Part shown: piece by piece, positions 1-9,302 of the stretch
Numbering within the stretch: position 1 is the first letter of the stretch
Layout: each line of letters opens with the position of its first letter
Assembly: GCA_030770535.1 (NCBI GenBank)
Contig: JASVEC010000001.1
Location: 682,001-746,000, forward strand
Source: Batkoa obscura
Taxonomy: Eukaryota; Entomophthoromycota; Entomophthoromycetes; Entomophthorales; Batkoaceae
DNA: 64,000 nt
Direction of reading: 5' to 3'
Translations under genes and position numbers: made by a program
Notes under the pieces: model-generated
What the model was told of the DNA's origin: nothing
Database searches by the model: none
What the model saw: the letters and a program-made list of their open reading frames with translations, nothing else

Positions 1-680
1 CAACTTTAAAAATAATAGAATAAAATAATATTCAAATTTACCATAGTATTAACTAAATTTTCATCAATTCCATTAATTTGTTTTATTTTTTTTTTATATT
101 CTTGAGTTAGAATATCCAGTTCTGATATTGCTTTTAAATTACTACAGTTGGACACAGTGGATTGTAATTTATTAGTTTCGATATCATTATTTTTTGTTAT
201 CTCTATTTTGTCTATTATAAAGAGTTAGAATTTACTTTTACTCTTACTTTTGCTTTTAACTTTAATTTTGGAACTTACTATTTTCTTCTATAAGTTGATT
301 ATTATCTGTTATATCAATTTCATCTTCATTTATTATCCTTGAAGTTTTATTGTTTACTAAAAAATGTATTTGATTTTATTACTCTTTTTTTAAAAAAAAG
401 AAAAAAGAAAGAATTTACTATTGTTTTCACGTTGTTGAAATATATCTAATAAAATAAAAAGTTAAGATAAATGATAATTTTTATAAAACTATTAAATAAA
501 ATAAAATAAAATAAAATAAAGTTTACCTTCAAAAAAGAGGTTCATATTCATCTCTAATATTTCATTTTTAAAATCATCTTCAAATAAAATTTCATTATCT
601 TGATATTGTTTTTCTTTTGTTTCTTCTATTATTAACCATGGTTTTGATAAAGTATTGATCTTTTTTTTAGTATGTGGCAT
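1..680 (-). CDS. Unknown spliced gene, 5' part only (runs off left edge)
   Basis: I do not recognise this protein. Reading leftward from the ATG at 680-678, four exons can be chained: 527-680, 419-445, 279-356 and 42-211. Introns of 81, 62 and 67 nt all have GT-AG ends, and a further donor lies at 41/40. The chained frame gives 143 residues before the edge. The product is hydrophilic and rich in Lys, Asn, Ile and Glu. It begins MPHTKKKINTLSK and its visible end, around LTQEYKKKIKQI, could form a coiled coil. No signal peptide or membrane segment is seen. The third exon (78 nt, phase kept on both sides) and the consistent phases support real splicing rather than chance. The AT-rich introns include an AAAAT repeat at 490-520. 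Function is unknown; a nuclear or cytoskeletal role would only be a guess. Confidence 0.55.
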
Positions 681-905
681 ATCAAGTGAAATAATTGAGA
701 TTAAAATTTAATAAACAAATATTCAATTAATTTTTATGAACAATTTTAAAAAAAATAAATTTAAAAAAAATATTCTGATAAAATTAAAATTCAAGCGAAT
801 GATTTCATTGGTTCAAAAAATTACCATAAAAGTGAATTTATTTTTATAAAAAAATTCATTAAATAATTTCATTCCTTTTCTTTCACTCTTAAATTATTTT
901 CAATA

Positions 906-2210
906 ATGAATTTTAATTTATTACCTGATTTAATACTAGAACAAATTTTATCTTATATAAAACCAATTGAATTATATTCATTATTAATTATCAATAAACG
1001 ATTTAATCAATTAATTCAACCTATATTATCTTCTTATTTCAATTATTCTATGATATATAATTATAATAAAAAAGGTAACGAAATTCAATTGAAATATATA
1101 CAAAATTATCCTAATAGAATAATTCATTTAATAATTAATAATAAAAATCAATTAAATTTATTAAATCAATGTAAAAATATAAAAATATTACAATTTTTAC
1201 CTTTTACTTTGAATTTAATTAAATTACAAGAATATAATTTTAATAATTTAACTAAATTAATATTTATGGAATCTAATTCATCAATAGATACTTTTTTATT
1301 ATATTTTCTTTCAATATTAAATAATATTCAAGATTTAGAAATTACATATAAATTAATATCATTAAATGATTTATTATTATATTTGAATGAAAACAAATTT
1401 AAGAGATTAAAATTAAATAGTGAAAATATACATTTAGATGGTTTAGAAAAGTTAAAAAAATTCAATAAATTCCATACATTAATTATTAAAGCGGATTATT
1501 TAACATTTGATATTAATTATAATGATATAAGTGATTTTTTAGGATTAAAAATATTAGATATTAATTTAAAAAGAGATTATAATATTAATATTAAATATTT
1601 TGGTAATTTAAATCAATTGATAAAGGTAAACTTAAGTTTAAATTGTAATCAACAAGTATTTAATAATAATAATAATAATAATAATAATATTCAAATATTA
1701 GGAATTAAATATAATCAATTTTTAAATTATAATTCATTAATAAATTTTAGTAATTTAAATTATTTATGTATTACATGTACAAAAGATATTCATTTAATAT
1801 TAATTAAATTATTACCAATATTATCAATACAAATATTAGAATTAATAGATATTGTTGGTTATTTTAAATATTTTCAATTAAATCAATATGATTTATTAAA
1901 TCAAAACTTAATAAATGAAGATTATTATAAAGAAAATAATTATAATCGGTTAATAAAATCAAAAACAATATTGAAATTAATATTAAAAGTCGGTATAATA
2001 TCTATTTCTGATTTAATTCATTTATTTAATTTAGTTCCTAATTGTAATATTCTATTATTATTATCAATATTTATTAATAATAATTTATTAAATTTACCTA
2101 TTTTAAATAATATTCAAAAAGAAATTAATATTTATTCAGATAATTACGATAATTCAATTGTTAATTTAATTCATCAAAATATACCTTTACTTACTTGGCA
2201 TCTATTATAG
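906..2210 (+). CDS. F-box/LRR-like protein (copy 1 of tandem pair)
   Basis: Single-exon 434-residue protein. The first 45 residues (LPDLILEQILSYIKPIELYSLL then NKRF) fit an F-box: a Leu-Pro start, hydrophobic helices and a closing basic-aromatic pair. The F-box is the SKP1-binding part of SCF ubiquitin ligases. The remainder is a run of degenerate leucine-rich segments with spaced L-x-x-L patterns, as expected of a substrate-binding LRR domain. A run of nine Asn occurs near residue 255, encoded by AAT repeats, which is common in AT-rich genomes. The next gene downstream is a same-strand paralog after 180 bp, with the same F-box start and similar layout, so this is a local duplication. The target is unknown. 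F-box assignment is by eye; an alternative is an LRR protein with only an F-box-like cap. Confidence 0.7.
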   Translation: MNFNLLPDLILEQILSYIKPIELYSLLIINKRFNQLIQPILSSYFNYSMIYNYNKKGNEIQLKYIQNYPNRIIHLIINNKNQLNLLNQCKNIKILQFLPFTLNLIKLQEYNFNNLTKLIFMESNSSIDTFLLYFLSILNNIQDLEITYKLISLNDLLLYLNENKFKRLKLNSENIHLDGLEKLKKFNKFHTLIIKADYLTFDINYNDISDFLGLKILDINLKRDYNINIKYFGNLNQLIKVNLSLNCNQQVFNNNNNNNNNIQILGIKYNQFLNYNSLINFSNLNYLCITCTKDIHLILIKLLPILSIQILELIDIVGYFKYFQLNQYDLLNQNLINEDYYKENNYNRLIKSKTILKLILKVGIISISDLIHLFNLVPNCNILLLLSIFINNNLLNLPILNNIQKEINIYSDNYDNSIVNLIHQNIPLLTWHLL

Positions 2211-2390
2211 TTTGTTTAATATTAACATAAAATTAGATGACGTAAGTTTCAATTTAAATTTAAGGTTCAAATAAAATAGTTCAATAAAATCAATAAAAAA
2301 TGCCAATATTTATGCCAAGTTTAATATTAAAAAAATTATATAAAAACAAAATAATATTTTTTTAAATTTATTTTTTATTAATTTAATTTA

Positions 2391-3722
2391 ATGATTTTAT
2401 TTAATATTGATCAACTCCCTGATTTATTAATAGAATATATCTTCAATTATATTAAACCAATTGAATTATTTCAATATTTAATATTAAATAAAAGAATAAA
2501 TAAAATTATTCAATATTTAATAAAGATCAATTTAATACAATCTAATTATCACCTTACTAATTCTTATTGTTATAAATTACAACAAAGTTATATTCAATTA
2601 AATTCCAATCTAATAACTCATTTAATTATATCAACAAATGATAGTTATAAATTATTATTATTATGTCCTAATTTAAAAGCCATTAGTTTTTTATTTACAC
2701 ATAAATCTAATACAATAATAATCAATGATTATTTAACAACTAAATTTAATAAATTAAAACATATTAAATTAAGATATCCAGGACGAATTATTGATGATTT
2801 ATTATTACAGTTAAAGTCATTATTATCTATTATAAAAACAATTGATATTGATACTTATTCATTAAATTTAGATAAATTAATTCAAGTTATTGATTATAAT
2901 AATATAACATCAATTAAAATAAAATGTTTTAAATTAAATTTAGATGGTTTATCAGTATTAAAACAATATACTCATCTTAATCAATTGAAATTTATAGTTG
3001 ACATATTAACTATACCAATAGAGTATAATGATACTTTGAATTTTAAAGCGTTAAAAGTATTATGTATCATTGCCCGTAAAACTTATTCTTTTCAATCTTA
3101 TTATTTAGGTGATTTATCTCAATTAATTCATTTAGAACTTTATTTAAATCAATTTAATGATTATCAAGCCATAACTTCTACTTCTATTTCTACTTCTACT
3201 GCAATCCCCTCCGTCCCAATCATTAATTTAAATTTAAAAAAATTAGGATTTATTCAATATGATTTTTTAATTAATAATCATTATTTAACTTCTATGATAA
3301 ATTTAAATCATATAATTATTAAGTTTAGCGATGAATTTTATGCAGTGTTATCAGTCATATTAACCCTTCCTAACCTCCAAAGCCTTGAATTCCTTTCTCT
3401 ATGTTTTTACAAACAATCATTAACAAAAAAAGCTGATTCATCCATACTCTCCCTCCAAAATTTGTCCTTAACATTCAACTTCAATATTACAAAATTAACA
3501 TTTAATTCGTCTACTTTTTCAATTAAATTAATGTTCTCATTACTTGCTTTATTTCCCAATTTATCTTTGTTACAATTGATTAATTGTACTATTCAAGAAG
3601 TGGATTTAGGTCCTTATAATATGGAAACAAGGAGTGAGTTGACGATTCAATATGATAAAAAATCCATGATATTTTATAATACATTGAATCAAGTACAAAA
3701 CTTAAAATGGCAATTGATTTAA
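2391..3722 (+). CDS. F-box/LRR-like protein (copy 2 of tandem pair)
   Basis: Single-exon 443-residue protein, paralogous to the gene just upstream. It has the same F-box-like beginning (QLPDLLIEYIFNYIKPIELF, then NKRINK) followed by irregular leucine-rich segments. The shared sub-pattern LNLDGLSVLKQY here matches IHLDGLEKLKKF in copy 1, and both end in a Trp-containing tail (LKWQLI and LTWHLL). A Ser/Thr stretch (TSTSISTSTA) near residue 265 sits where copy 1 has its poly-Asn, so that loop looks unconstrained. The later part of the gene is less AT-biased than copy 1. A palindromic repeat element starts 54 bp after the stop codon and may supply or disturb its 3' end. The likely role is a substrate receptor of an SCF ligase; the target is unknown. 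Confidence 0.7.
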   Translation: MILFNIDQLPDLLIEYIFNYIKPIELFQYLILNKRINKIIQYLIKINLIQSNYHLTNSYCYKLQQSYIQLNSNLITHLIISTNDSYKLLLLCPNLKAISFLFTHKSNTIIINDYLTTKFNKLKHIKLRYPGRIIDDLLLQLKSLLSIIKTIDIDTYSLNLDKLIQVIDYNNITSIKIKCFKLNLDGLSVLKQYTHLNQLKFIVDILTIPIEYNDTLNFKALKVLCIIARKTYSFQSYYLGDLSQLIHLELYLNQFNDYQAITSTSISTSTAIPSVPIINLNLKKLGFIQYDFLINNHYLTSMINLNHIIIKFSDEFYAVLSVILTLPNLQSLEFLSLCFYKQSLTKKADSSILSLQNLSLTFNFNITKLTFNSSTFSIKLMFSLLALFPNLSLLQLINCTIQEVDLGPYNMETRSELTIQYDKKSMIFYNTLNQVQNLKWQLI

Positions 3723-3776
3723 TAAAATTTCTTTCTTTTTTAAATAAAACTAGATTAAAAAGTAACTTCTTTTGCA

Positions 3777-3884
3777 ATATGTGGGGTGTTTTTTTTGGTT
3801 TCATTATTTTTTCCATTTTTTAAGCGCTATTTGAGTGGAAAGATTGTTGGCAAAATTCTTAAACAAAAAAATACATCCCCATAT
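3777..3884 (+). repeat. Palindromic MITE-like element, copy 1
   Basis: A 108-bp copy of a family seen at least eleven times here. The ends are inverted copies (ATATGTGGGGTGTTTTTTTT at the left, the complement of ATATGGGGATGTATTTTTTT at the right). The centre carries CCA-N7-AGCGCT-N7-TGG, itself an inverted repeat. No coding capacity. It lies between F-box copy 2 and tRNA-Cys. Confidence 0.85.
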
Positions 3885-3924
3885 ATAAAAAAATAAAACT
3901 AAAAACTTCAATTTATATAATCAA

Positions 3925-3995
3925 GGGCGCACCCGGATTTGAACCAGGGACCTATCGATCTGCAGTCGATTGCTCTACCACTGAGCTATACGCCC
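3925..3995 (-). tRNA. tRNA-Cys (GCA)
   Basis: A 71-nt cloverleaf read on the minus strand. The acceptor arm GGGCGTA pairs with TGCGCCC, with one G-T wobble. The D arm is AGCTCAGTGGTAGAGC. The anticodon stem ATCGA/TCGAT encloses the loop CTGCAGA, giving anticodon GCA (Cys). The T arm is CCTGG-TTCAAAT-CCGGG. A run of five T on the transcribed strand about 20 nt past the 3' end (3901-3905) is a plausible Pol III terminator. No intron is seen. Confidence 0.97.
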
Positions 3996-4308
3996 ACTTT
4001 TTACTTGTTAAGTGAATTCTAATAAAAATGTATTTAAATTAAATTTTCAAAAAAAGTGAAAAGATTGATAACGACTTTAAAATAAAATAAAACTATAAAA
4101 CAATCTAAGTTAGTAAAAAGGATATTGATGTTTTTTTTTATTAATTTAAATCTTCATTCTTATAAATCTTCAATCATTTGTATTAATTATATCAATATAT
4201 AGATTAATTCAACACCCTAGTTTTAATTTAGTTTTAATTGATATTGATTGCCTGTATGCTAAAGTAAAATTAAAGCATTAAAATCCACTATTAGTTAATC
4301 AAATAATC

Positions 4309-5509
4309 TTAATATCTTACCATATACCGATTTTTTATGTTTGTGATCGTTATCTTATCTTCATTTTTTTCCAACTCGGCCTCGAATAATGAACAAAAAT
4401 TATGCTTTAAAAAAGGACCTAATGGATTGAATTTAGATTCCATATTTTTTACAACATGAGTGGTAACCTAATTTAACATTAAATTTACCCCATTTATTAA
4501 TATATTAAAAATATTAAAAACATTGATTCCACTTACCACCACTGTAATCTGATATTGTTTAGCTATCCTTCTCAATGAAGAGATCAATTCCCAAGCTATT
4601 AAATGCATGGAATTTTTCATTAATTCCAAATTTGCTGCATAGAGGAGTAATTGATCTATATTATCTAGTAATAGAAGGGTATTGTAAAATTCATACTTGG
4701 CTAAAAAATTCATTAAAGTTTCATAATTAGAAAATCGAATTAATTGAATTCGAGTTAAGAAAGAAGTAATATCATTGGAATAAGTGGATTTTTGAAGGAG
4801 TAGATAATGAAGTTTTTTATAATTAATATCACCTTTTAGGTCAATGATGACTACTTTTTGATTACTTGATGACAGATGTGTGATCGCTAATTGAAGTAAT
4901 ATCTATTATGGTTAGTAATCTAATTGTAATTATAGATTAAGTTTTTTTCATTTACTTGTGTTTTTCCACTACCACTTATACCTTCAATACCAATTAATCG
5001 ATTAACATTAAACGTATTCAATTCTTTAAAATAATTATACAAATCATTCCTTATCATAAACCTTAATTCTCTTTCTTTTAAAATAAATAAAACTAAAACT
5101 ATTTACCTAGTTCTAATATTCAATTGTACCTTATTTCCATTATATTCCCTTTGTTTTATTTGTAATAATTCAAAACCATTAACTATTCTTTCTTGAATTA
5201 AATTTTGTTTTAATTTTCTTTGTTTTAATACTTCCATAATTGCATACAACTCTTTAAAATATTCAAATTGTTTGGTTTCCCTACCTTTTAGTAATTCGAT
5301 TAAACTGGCTAAGTTATACTTTTCTTGGCCCAATAATTGATACAGTTGATAATCTGTAATTATTTGGTTAGTGATGATGGTGAGTGTAGATATTGAGAAA
5401 TACCATATTCAATTCCTTGTTTTAATAACGCTTGTAAACAAAGTTGAATTTTTAAATCTGGATCTGAAAGTTGATTTTGAATATAAACTTGCAATTGAAG
5501 TAGTTTCAT
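4309..5509 (-). CDS. RAD51-family recombinase paralog, RAD51D-like, five exons
   Basis: Five exons chain cleanly on the minus strand: 5404-5509, 5107-5353, 4956-5061, 4537-4902 and 4309-4467. Introns are 50, 45, 53 and 69 nt, all GT-AG, giving 327 residues, close to the usual RAD51D length of about 330. The ATG at 5509-5507 is the first in frame. Walker A is GISGSGKT at about residues 145-152, with Q-ILLQLAITH following as in RecA-fold ATPases. A Walker B-like LLLLDNIDQ comes about 85 residues later. The segment ELISSLRRIAKQ then ITVVVTTHVV matches the strand that ends in 'VVVTNH' in RAD51 paralogs, and the tail KITITNIKNRYMV fits the closing strand pair. The family acts in homologous recombination and replication-fork repair. 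The paralog type (D rather than C or XRCC2) is inferred from layout. A further small 3' exon is possible because GTAAGA overlaps the last codons. Confidence 0.75.
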
Positions 5510-5551
5510 TATAGAATCAAAGTTAGTAAATTTTGAAAATTCAAAATTCAA

Positions 5552-6531
5552 ATAAAGTTAAATATTTTTTTGGAGTTATTTTTAGTAAACTATGTAATAG
5601 CTTAAAAACTTAATAATTGATTAAAAGAATTTGGTTGGCTTCTTACATATAGAAAAAAATAGAAACATGATTAATATTCCAATCAAAACAATATTATTTT
5701 TATTTTAAAATAAACAATTGATTATTCATAATACAACTGTATCAAAAGATGACATTTAGAAAAGTTATTATAGCATAACTAATCCTAAAAAAATCAACCT
5801 TAGAAATTTTACTATAACCCATTAAACACGACTTAAACTTAATATTAGTTACATTATTAAACTAAGTAATCTTAATTATGGGTATTGAAACGATAAAAAA
5901 GTAACAAATTCCTAAAATAATCATATTAAATAATAATCATCCGGAGACTATTATGGGATTCGTTAAAGTAACCAATGATATCAAAATTGATAACTTACAA
6001 TTCATTTTGGTTATTGTTCTTGAATATAAAATACTTAACGTTACTTTTAATTTCTTAAGTGCGATATTATTGCTATTCTTAACAATAAAGTATGAGATCT
6101 TTTATGATTAAGTTTTTTTGAACAAATCCAGAATGGTAGGAGTTTAGGAGTTGTAACACTAAATATCATTACTGCTAAAAATGGCTTATTTATTCAGAAA
6201 TTGGCTTTAGTGTGTTGTAACTAATAAGACTCTCAACTATTTTTAATAAAAAAAGGAATAGTTACTTATGAAATGGGCTGTTCAACAAAATTGACAGTTA
6301 AACTTTATCCAAAAGATTGATGTTAGAATTAACAAAATGGCAAGCCAAAATTGGAAAAATACTAATAAAATCCTTAAAATAACGTCAATAAGGGAATTAA
6401 ATAGCAGTTAAAAATCAATGAGGAGATTAAGTATAACGATTTTATTTTATTATATATAATAAAATACGCTATCTTTGATTAAACTTTTTTTTATATATCT
6501 ATCCATTCTTAATATTGATATTAACTATAAA
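5552..6531. other. Spacer with one short membrane-like ORF
   Basis: AT-rich spacer between the RAD51-like gene and tyrosinase. At 5953-6111 (+) a 52-codon frame starting with ATG encodes a hydrophobic helix (LQFILVIVLEY, then NFLSAILLLFLTIKY). It could be the first membrane span of a decayed receptor like the one at 7998-8703, but nothing downstream continues it convincingly. A TATATATAATAAAA stretch at 6451-6465, about 70 bp before the tyrosinase ATG, may be its core promoter. Confidence 0.35.
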
Positions 6532-7536
6532 ATGATTACTTATACTCTAATATTTTATTTGATTCAATTAATACTTGGTCAATGTAATCAAGTAGTGATG
6601 AGACGAGAGATCCGAGAATTAAGTAGTGGGGAATTGAATGAATATATGAATGCTATTCGTACATTAAACAGTGGACCTAAACCCACACGGTATGATGAAT
6701 TTGCCCAAATTCATTTAGAAAATGCGCCCTTTGCCCATGGAACTATCCAATTTTTAGTATGGCATCGAGAATATATATTACAATTTGAACAATTATTACG
6801 TACAATATCACCAGGTATTGTGTTACCTTATTGGGATTGGTCCATCGATTCTCAAGATCCAGCAAGTTCCTCTGTTTTACAAAGCTTTATGTTTGGTGGT
6901 AATGGTAATCCAGAGAATGAAAATTGTGTACAAAATGGAATCTTTGGAAATATGTTAGTGAGTTATCCAAGACAACATTGTTTAAAAAGACAATATGATT
7001 TAGGTAATCGAATGAGTAATTTTTTTAGTACCAATTCTTTATTAAATATGATCCGTAATTCCAATTCTTATCAACGGTTTAATAATGATATTGAAATGTT
7101 ACCTCATGCAAGGGTTCATGTTAATTTAGGTGGTAATGAAGGTGATATGAGTTATATGTTTTCAACTAATGATCCATTGTTTTGGTTACATCATACTTTT
7201 ATTGATAAAATTTATTTTGAATGGCAACAACAACATCCCTCTTTAGCAACTAGTTTTCCAGGGGATAATAATCAATCTATTCCTGGCTTTAATACTCCTG
7301 TTTCTCAAGTATTAAATACAGCTGGTGGTGGTAGATATTGTTATACTTACGCAAGGTTCCAAGGTGCTCCTGGTAACGCTCTTGCTTTTGATATGCAAGA
7401 TGAAATAGAAGACTTAGCTAAGTTGGATAACTCCAAAGTTAAACCTTTGCCGGATGATTGGATCTTAAGAAATAATTTAAATCCGGCGGAAGTTCGTGCT
7501 TTAGAACAGGAATGGGGTATTGGTGAAAGCATTTAA
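6532..7536 (+). CDS. Secreted tyrosinase (type-3 copper enzyme)
   Basis: A 334-residue single-exon protein. I use the ATG at 6532, which places a signal peptide (MITYTLIFYLIQLILGQ) at the N-terminus; the frame extends upstream only through non-ATG codons. Tyrosinases oxidise monophenols to o-quinones using two copper ions. CuA ligands are visible as His61 (AQIH), His69 (FAHG) and His78 (VWHREY). CuB ligands are His192 and His196 (PHARVH) and the His220/His221 pair in FWLHHTFID. The motif LPYWDWS after CuA is typical. There is no C-terminal membrane anchor and no extended C-terminal lid domain, so the enzyme is probably secreted and active as made. It stands alone, flanked by spacers. Possible roles are melanin formation, wall cross-linking, or curing of Tyr-rich secreted proteins such as the one at 24635-27088; the last is inference. 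Confidence 0.9.
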   Translation: MITYTLIFYLIQLILGQCNQVVMRREIRELSSGELNEYMNAIRTLNSGPKPTRYDEFAQIHLENAPFAHGTIQFLVWHREYILQFEQLLRTISPGIVLPYWDWSIDSQDPASSSVLQSFMFGGNGNPENENCVQNGIFGNMLVSYPRQHCLKRQYDLGNRMSNFFSTNSLLNMIRNSNSYQRFNNDIEMLPHARVHVNLGGNEGDMSYMFSTNDPLFWLHHTFIDKIYFEWQQQHPSLATSFPGDNNQSIPGFNTPVSQVLNTAGGGRYCYTYARFQGAPGNALAFDMQDEIEDLAKLDNSKVKPLPDDWILRNNLNPAEVRALEQEWGIGESI

Positions 7537-7997
7537 GTCATGATTCCTTTTTGTTTACTATTTTCTCTTTTTGCATTTAATTTCTCATATTAATAAAGCA
7601 TTCATTTTAGAACATTAACTATACCATATAATATTATTTTTATTTTAGTTTTACCATACTTTAGTATTTTTTATTAGAAGTTATTATAGTTTTTTATATC
7701 CATCACATGCACTTTTATGCATTATAGCGGTTGGTTAATTTTTTTAACATTTAACTCAATGGCATCTTGTAACATGAGTCTATAATCAACTGTAAATTGT
7801 AAAATTCATTAAAATAAATTTAAGTTTAATTGAAGCTTGTTTATAATATTGATTATAATTTCAATTGTATAAAATAACAAGGAACATATAAGAAAGTGAT
7901 GTTACTTCTTTTAAACTCAAACAGTTAACACGAACATGAAACCAGAGCAAAGTTGATATGAACAGTATTTTCAATGTTATACAGATAGTCGTATATT

Positions 7998-8703
7998 TTA
8001 AGCACAATCATAGAGTAATCTTCCTTGATTAGAGTCTCTTATAGTACTATGTGCCTTTTCGAACTCATTTAAAAAGATTGTTTTGCTCAAAAACAACAGT
8101 GAAGTGAAAACATGTTGAAATTCTAATAGAAATATTGAACAAGACGTATAATATTTATTATCAAATGAAAAACCAGAAGTATTCCTAATTAAAGAAATTA
8201 AATGAAGTGAATAACTCATAATAGGGATCACTTGGTGAGCAGTTAATTAAAATATAACTTTATATTATAAGCTTGAAAAACATAATTTTTTTCCAAAACT
8301 ATATTGCTCTGTTTTATATTTCATGTTTTCTGATGATTATGTATATGATTGTAATCAAATAGATTGTAGGAAGAACGATTACTATGGAAACAAGTGAATC
8401 AAACACAATTAAAATAATTATAATCATATGCTTAGGATTGTAATAAATAAGCTATAATATCTTTAATTTTTTTTGATATTTCATATGAGTAAACTGTACC
8501 AAATAAAAAACAGCAGTAATAGTTATGGTATAAAGCATCGAAACGAAAACGCTGGACATAAATATGGAAATTAATACAAGAAAGGTATGGTTTGGATAGC
8601 CAAAAATATCAACCATATTAGTTATATTAAATAGTATATCATTTAGTAATATAATAATTGACAACTTAAATACAAGCAAGTCATGTATTACTTTAAGTAA
8701 CAC
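7998..8703 (-). pseudogene. Decayed GPCR-like (rhodopsin-type) gene
   Basis: Membrane-helix segments run in order on the minus strand but in several frames with stops, so this is a relic. From 8703 leftward one open piece reads DLLVFKLSIIILLND, then FGYPNHTFLVLISIFMSS and SMLYTITITAVFYLVQF, a TM2-TM3-like layout. Around 8420-8310 comes another helix (MIIIILIVFDSLVSIVIVLP, then TIYLITIIYIIIRK), like TM5. Around 8231-8030 a last piece ends VFTSLLFLSKTIFLNEFEKA, like the end of TM7 and helix 8 (compare 'YxxLNEEFRKA' in class A receptors). The family call rests on helix order and that tail only. Stops at the end of the second and third pieces and loss of a start codon make function unlikely. It could instead be a spliced gene with unrecognised introns, which I think less likely. 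Confidence 0.4.
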
Positions 8704-9302
8704 TCCGGGGTTTTGAAAACTATATGCTTATCAATAGTCATTGGTAAAGCTTTTTAAAACATATAAATTGTTAATAATAAATTTTATAAGCGTAAAGAAT
8801 AGTTGTTTTATAAAGTTTAAAAGGACCAATGAATCCCCAAGTGGTTTGTTTCATACAAAAATAAGTGTTAGGAATCGAGAGATAGATGCATAAAAAAGAA
8901 TAGTATTGTTAAAAGGATGTGAGTAGCTATTATAATGACAGAAACCAAAAAAGTTTCTTTTTAACTTTCAGCTGATAAAGTATAAAATAGGTAAATTTCC
9001 GCTTCATTATATATATATTTATTTAAAAAATAGTTGAAAACTGGAGCTACTGTGATATTTGTTTAAATGCAAAAAGCGATTTTACACAGTATGAGAAAAT
9101 GGGCCATGAAGTCAAAGTAATTATGAAGGAAGTAGCACAAACCAAAAGAAAAAATGATCAAGAAAAGGCAAAAGTCGCGAAATAGTTAAAATTATTTATA
9201 AGAATAACTTAACTTTTACTGAGATAGAAAGGTAAATTGGGATGATAAATTGTATTTAATGAATTATCTAAAAATTCAATTAGATTACAAAAAAAAACAC
9301 AT
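8704..9302. other. AT-rich spacer, no gene seen
   Basis: No open frame or repeat that I can support. It contains many short A-runs and possible further decayed receptor sequence. Confidence 0.4.

Noticed and set aside
3589-3816. Minus-strand frame over the end of F-box copy 2
   Set aside because: Antisense to a real gene and extending into the repeat element; no features of its own.
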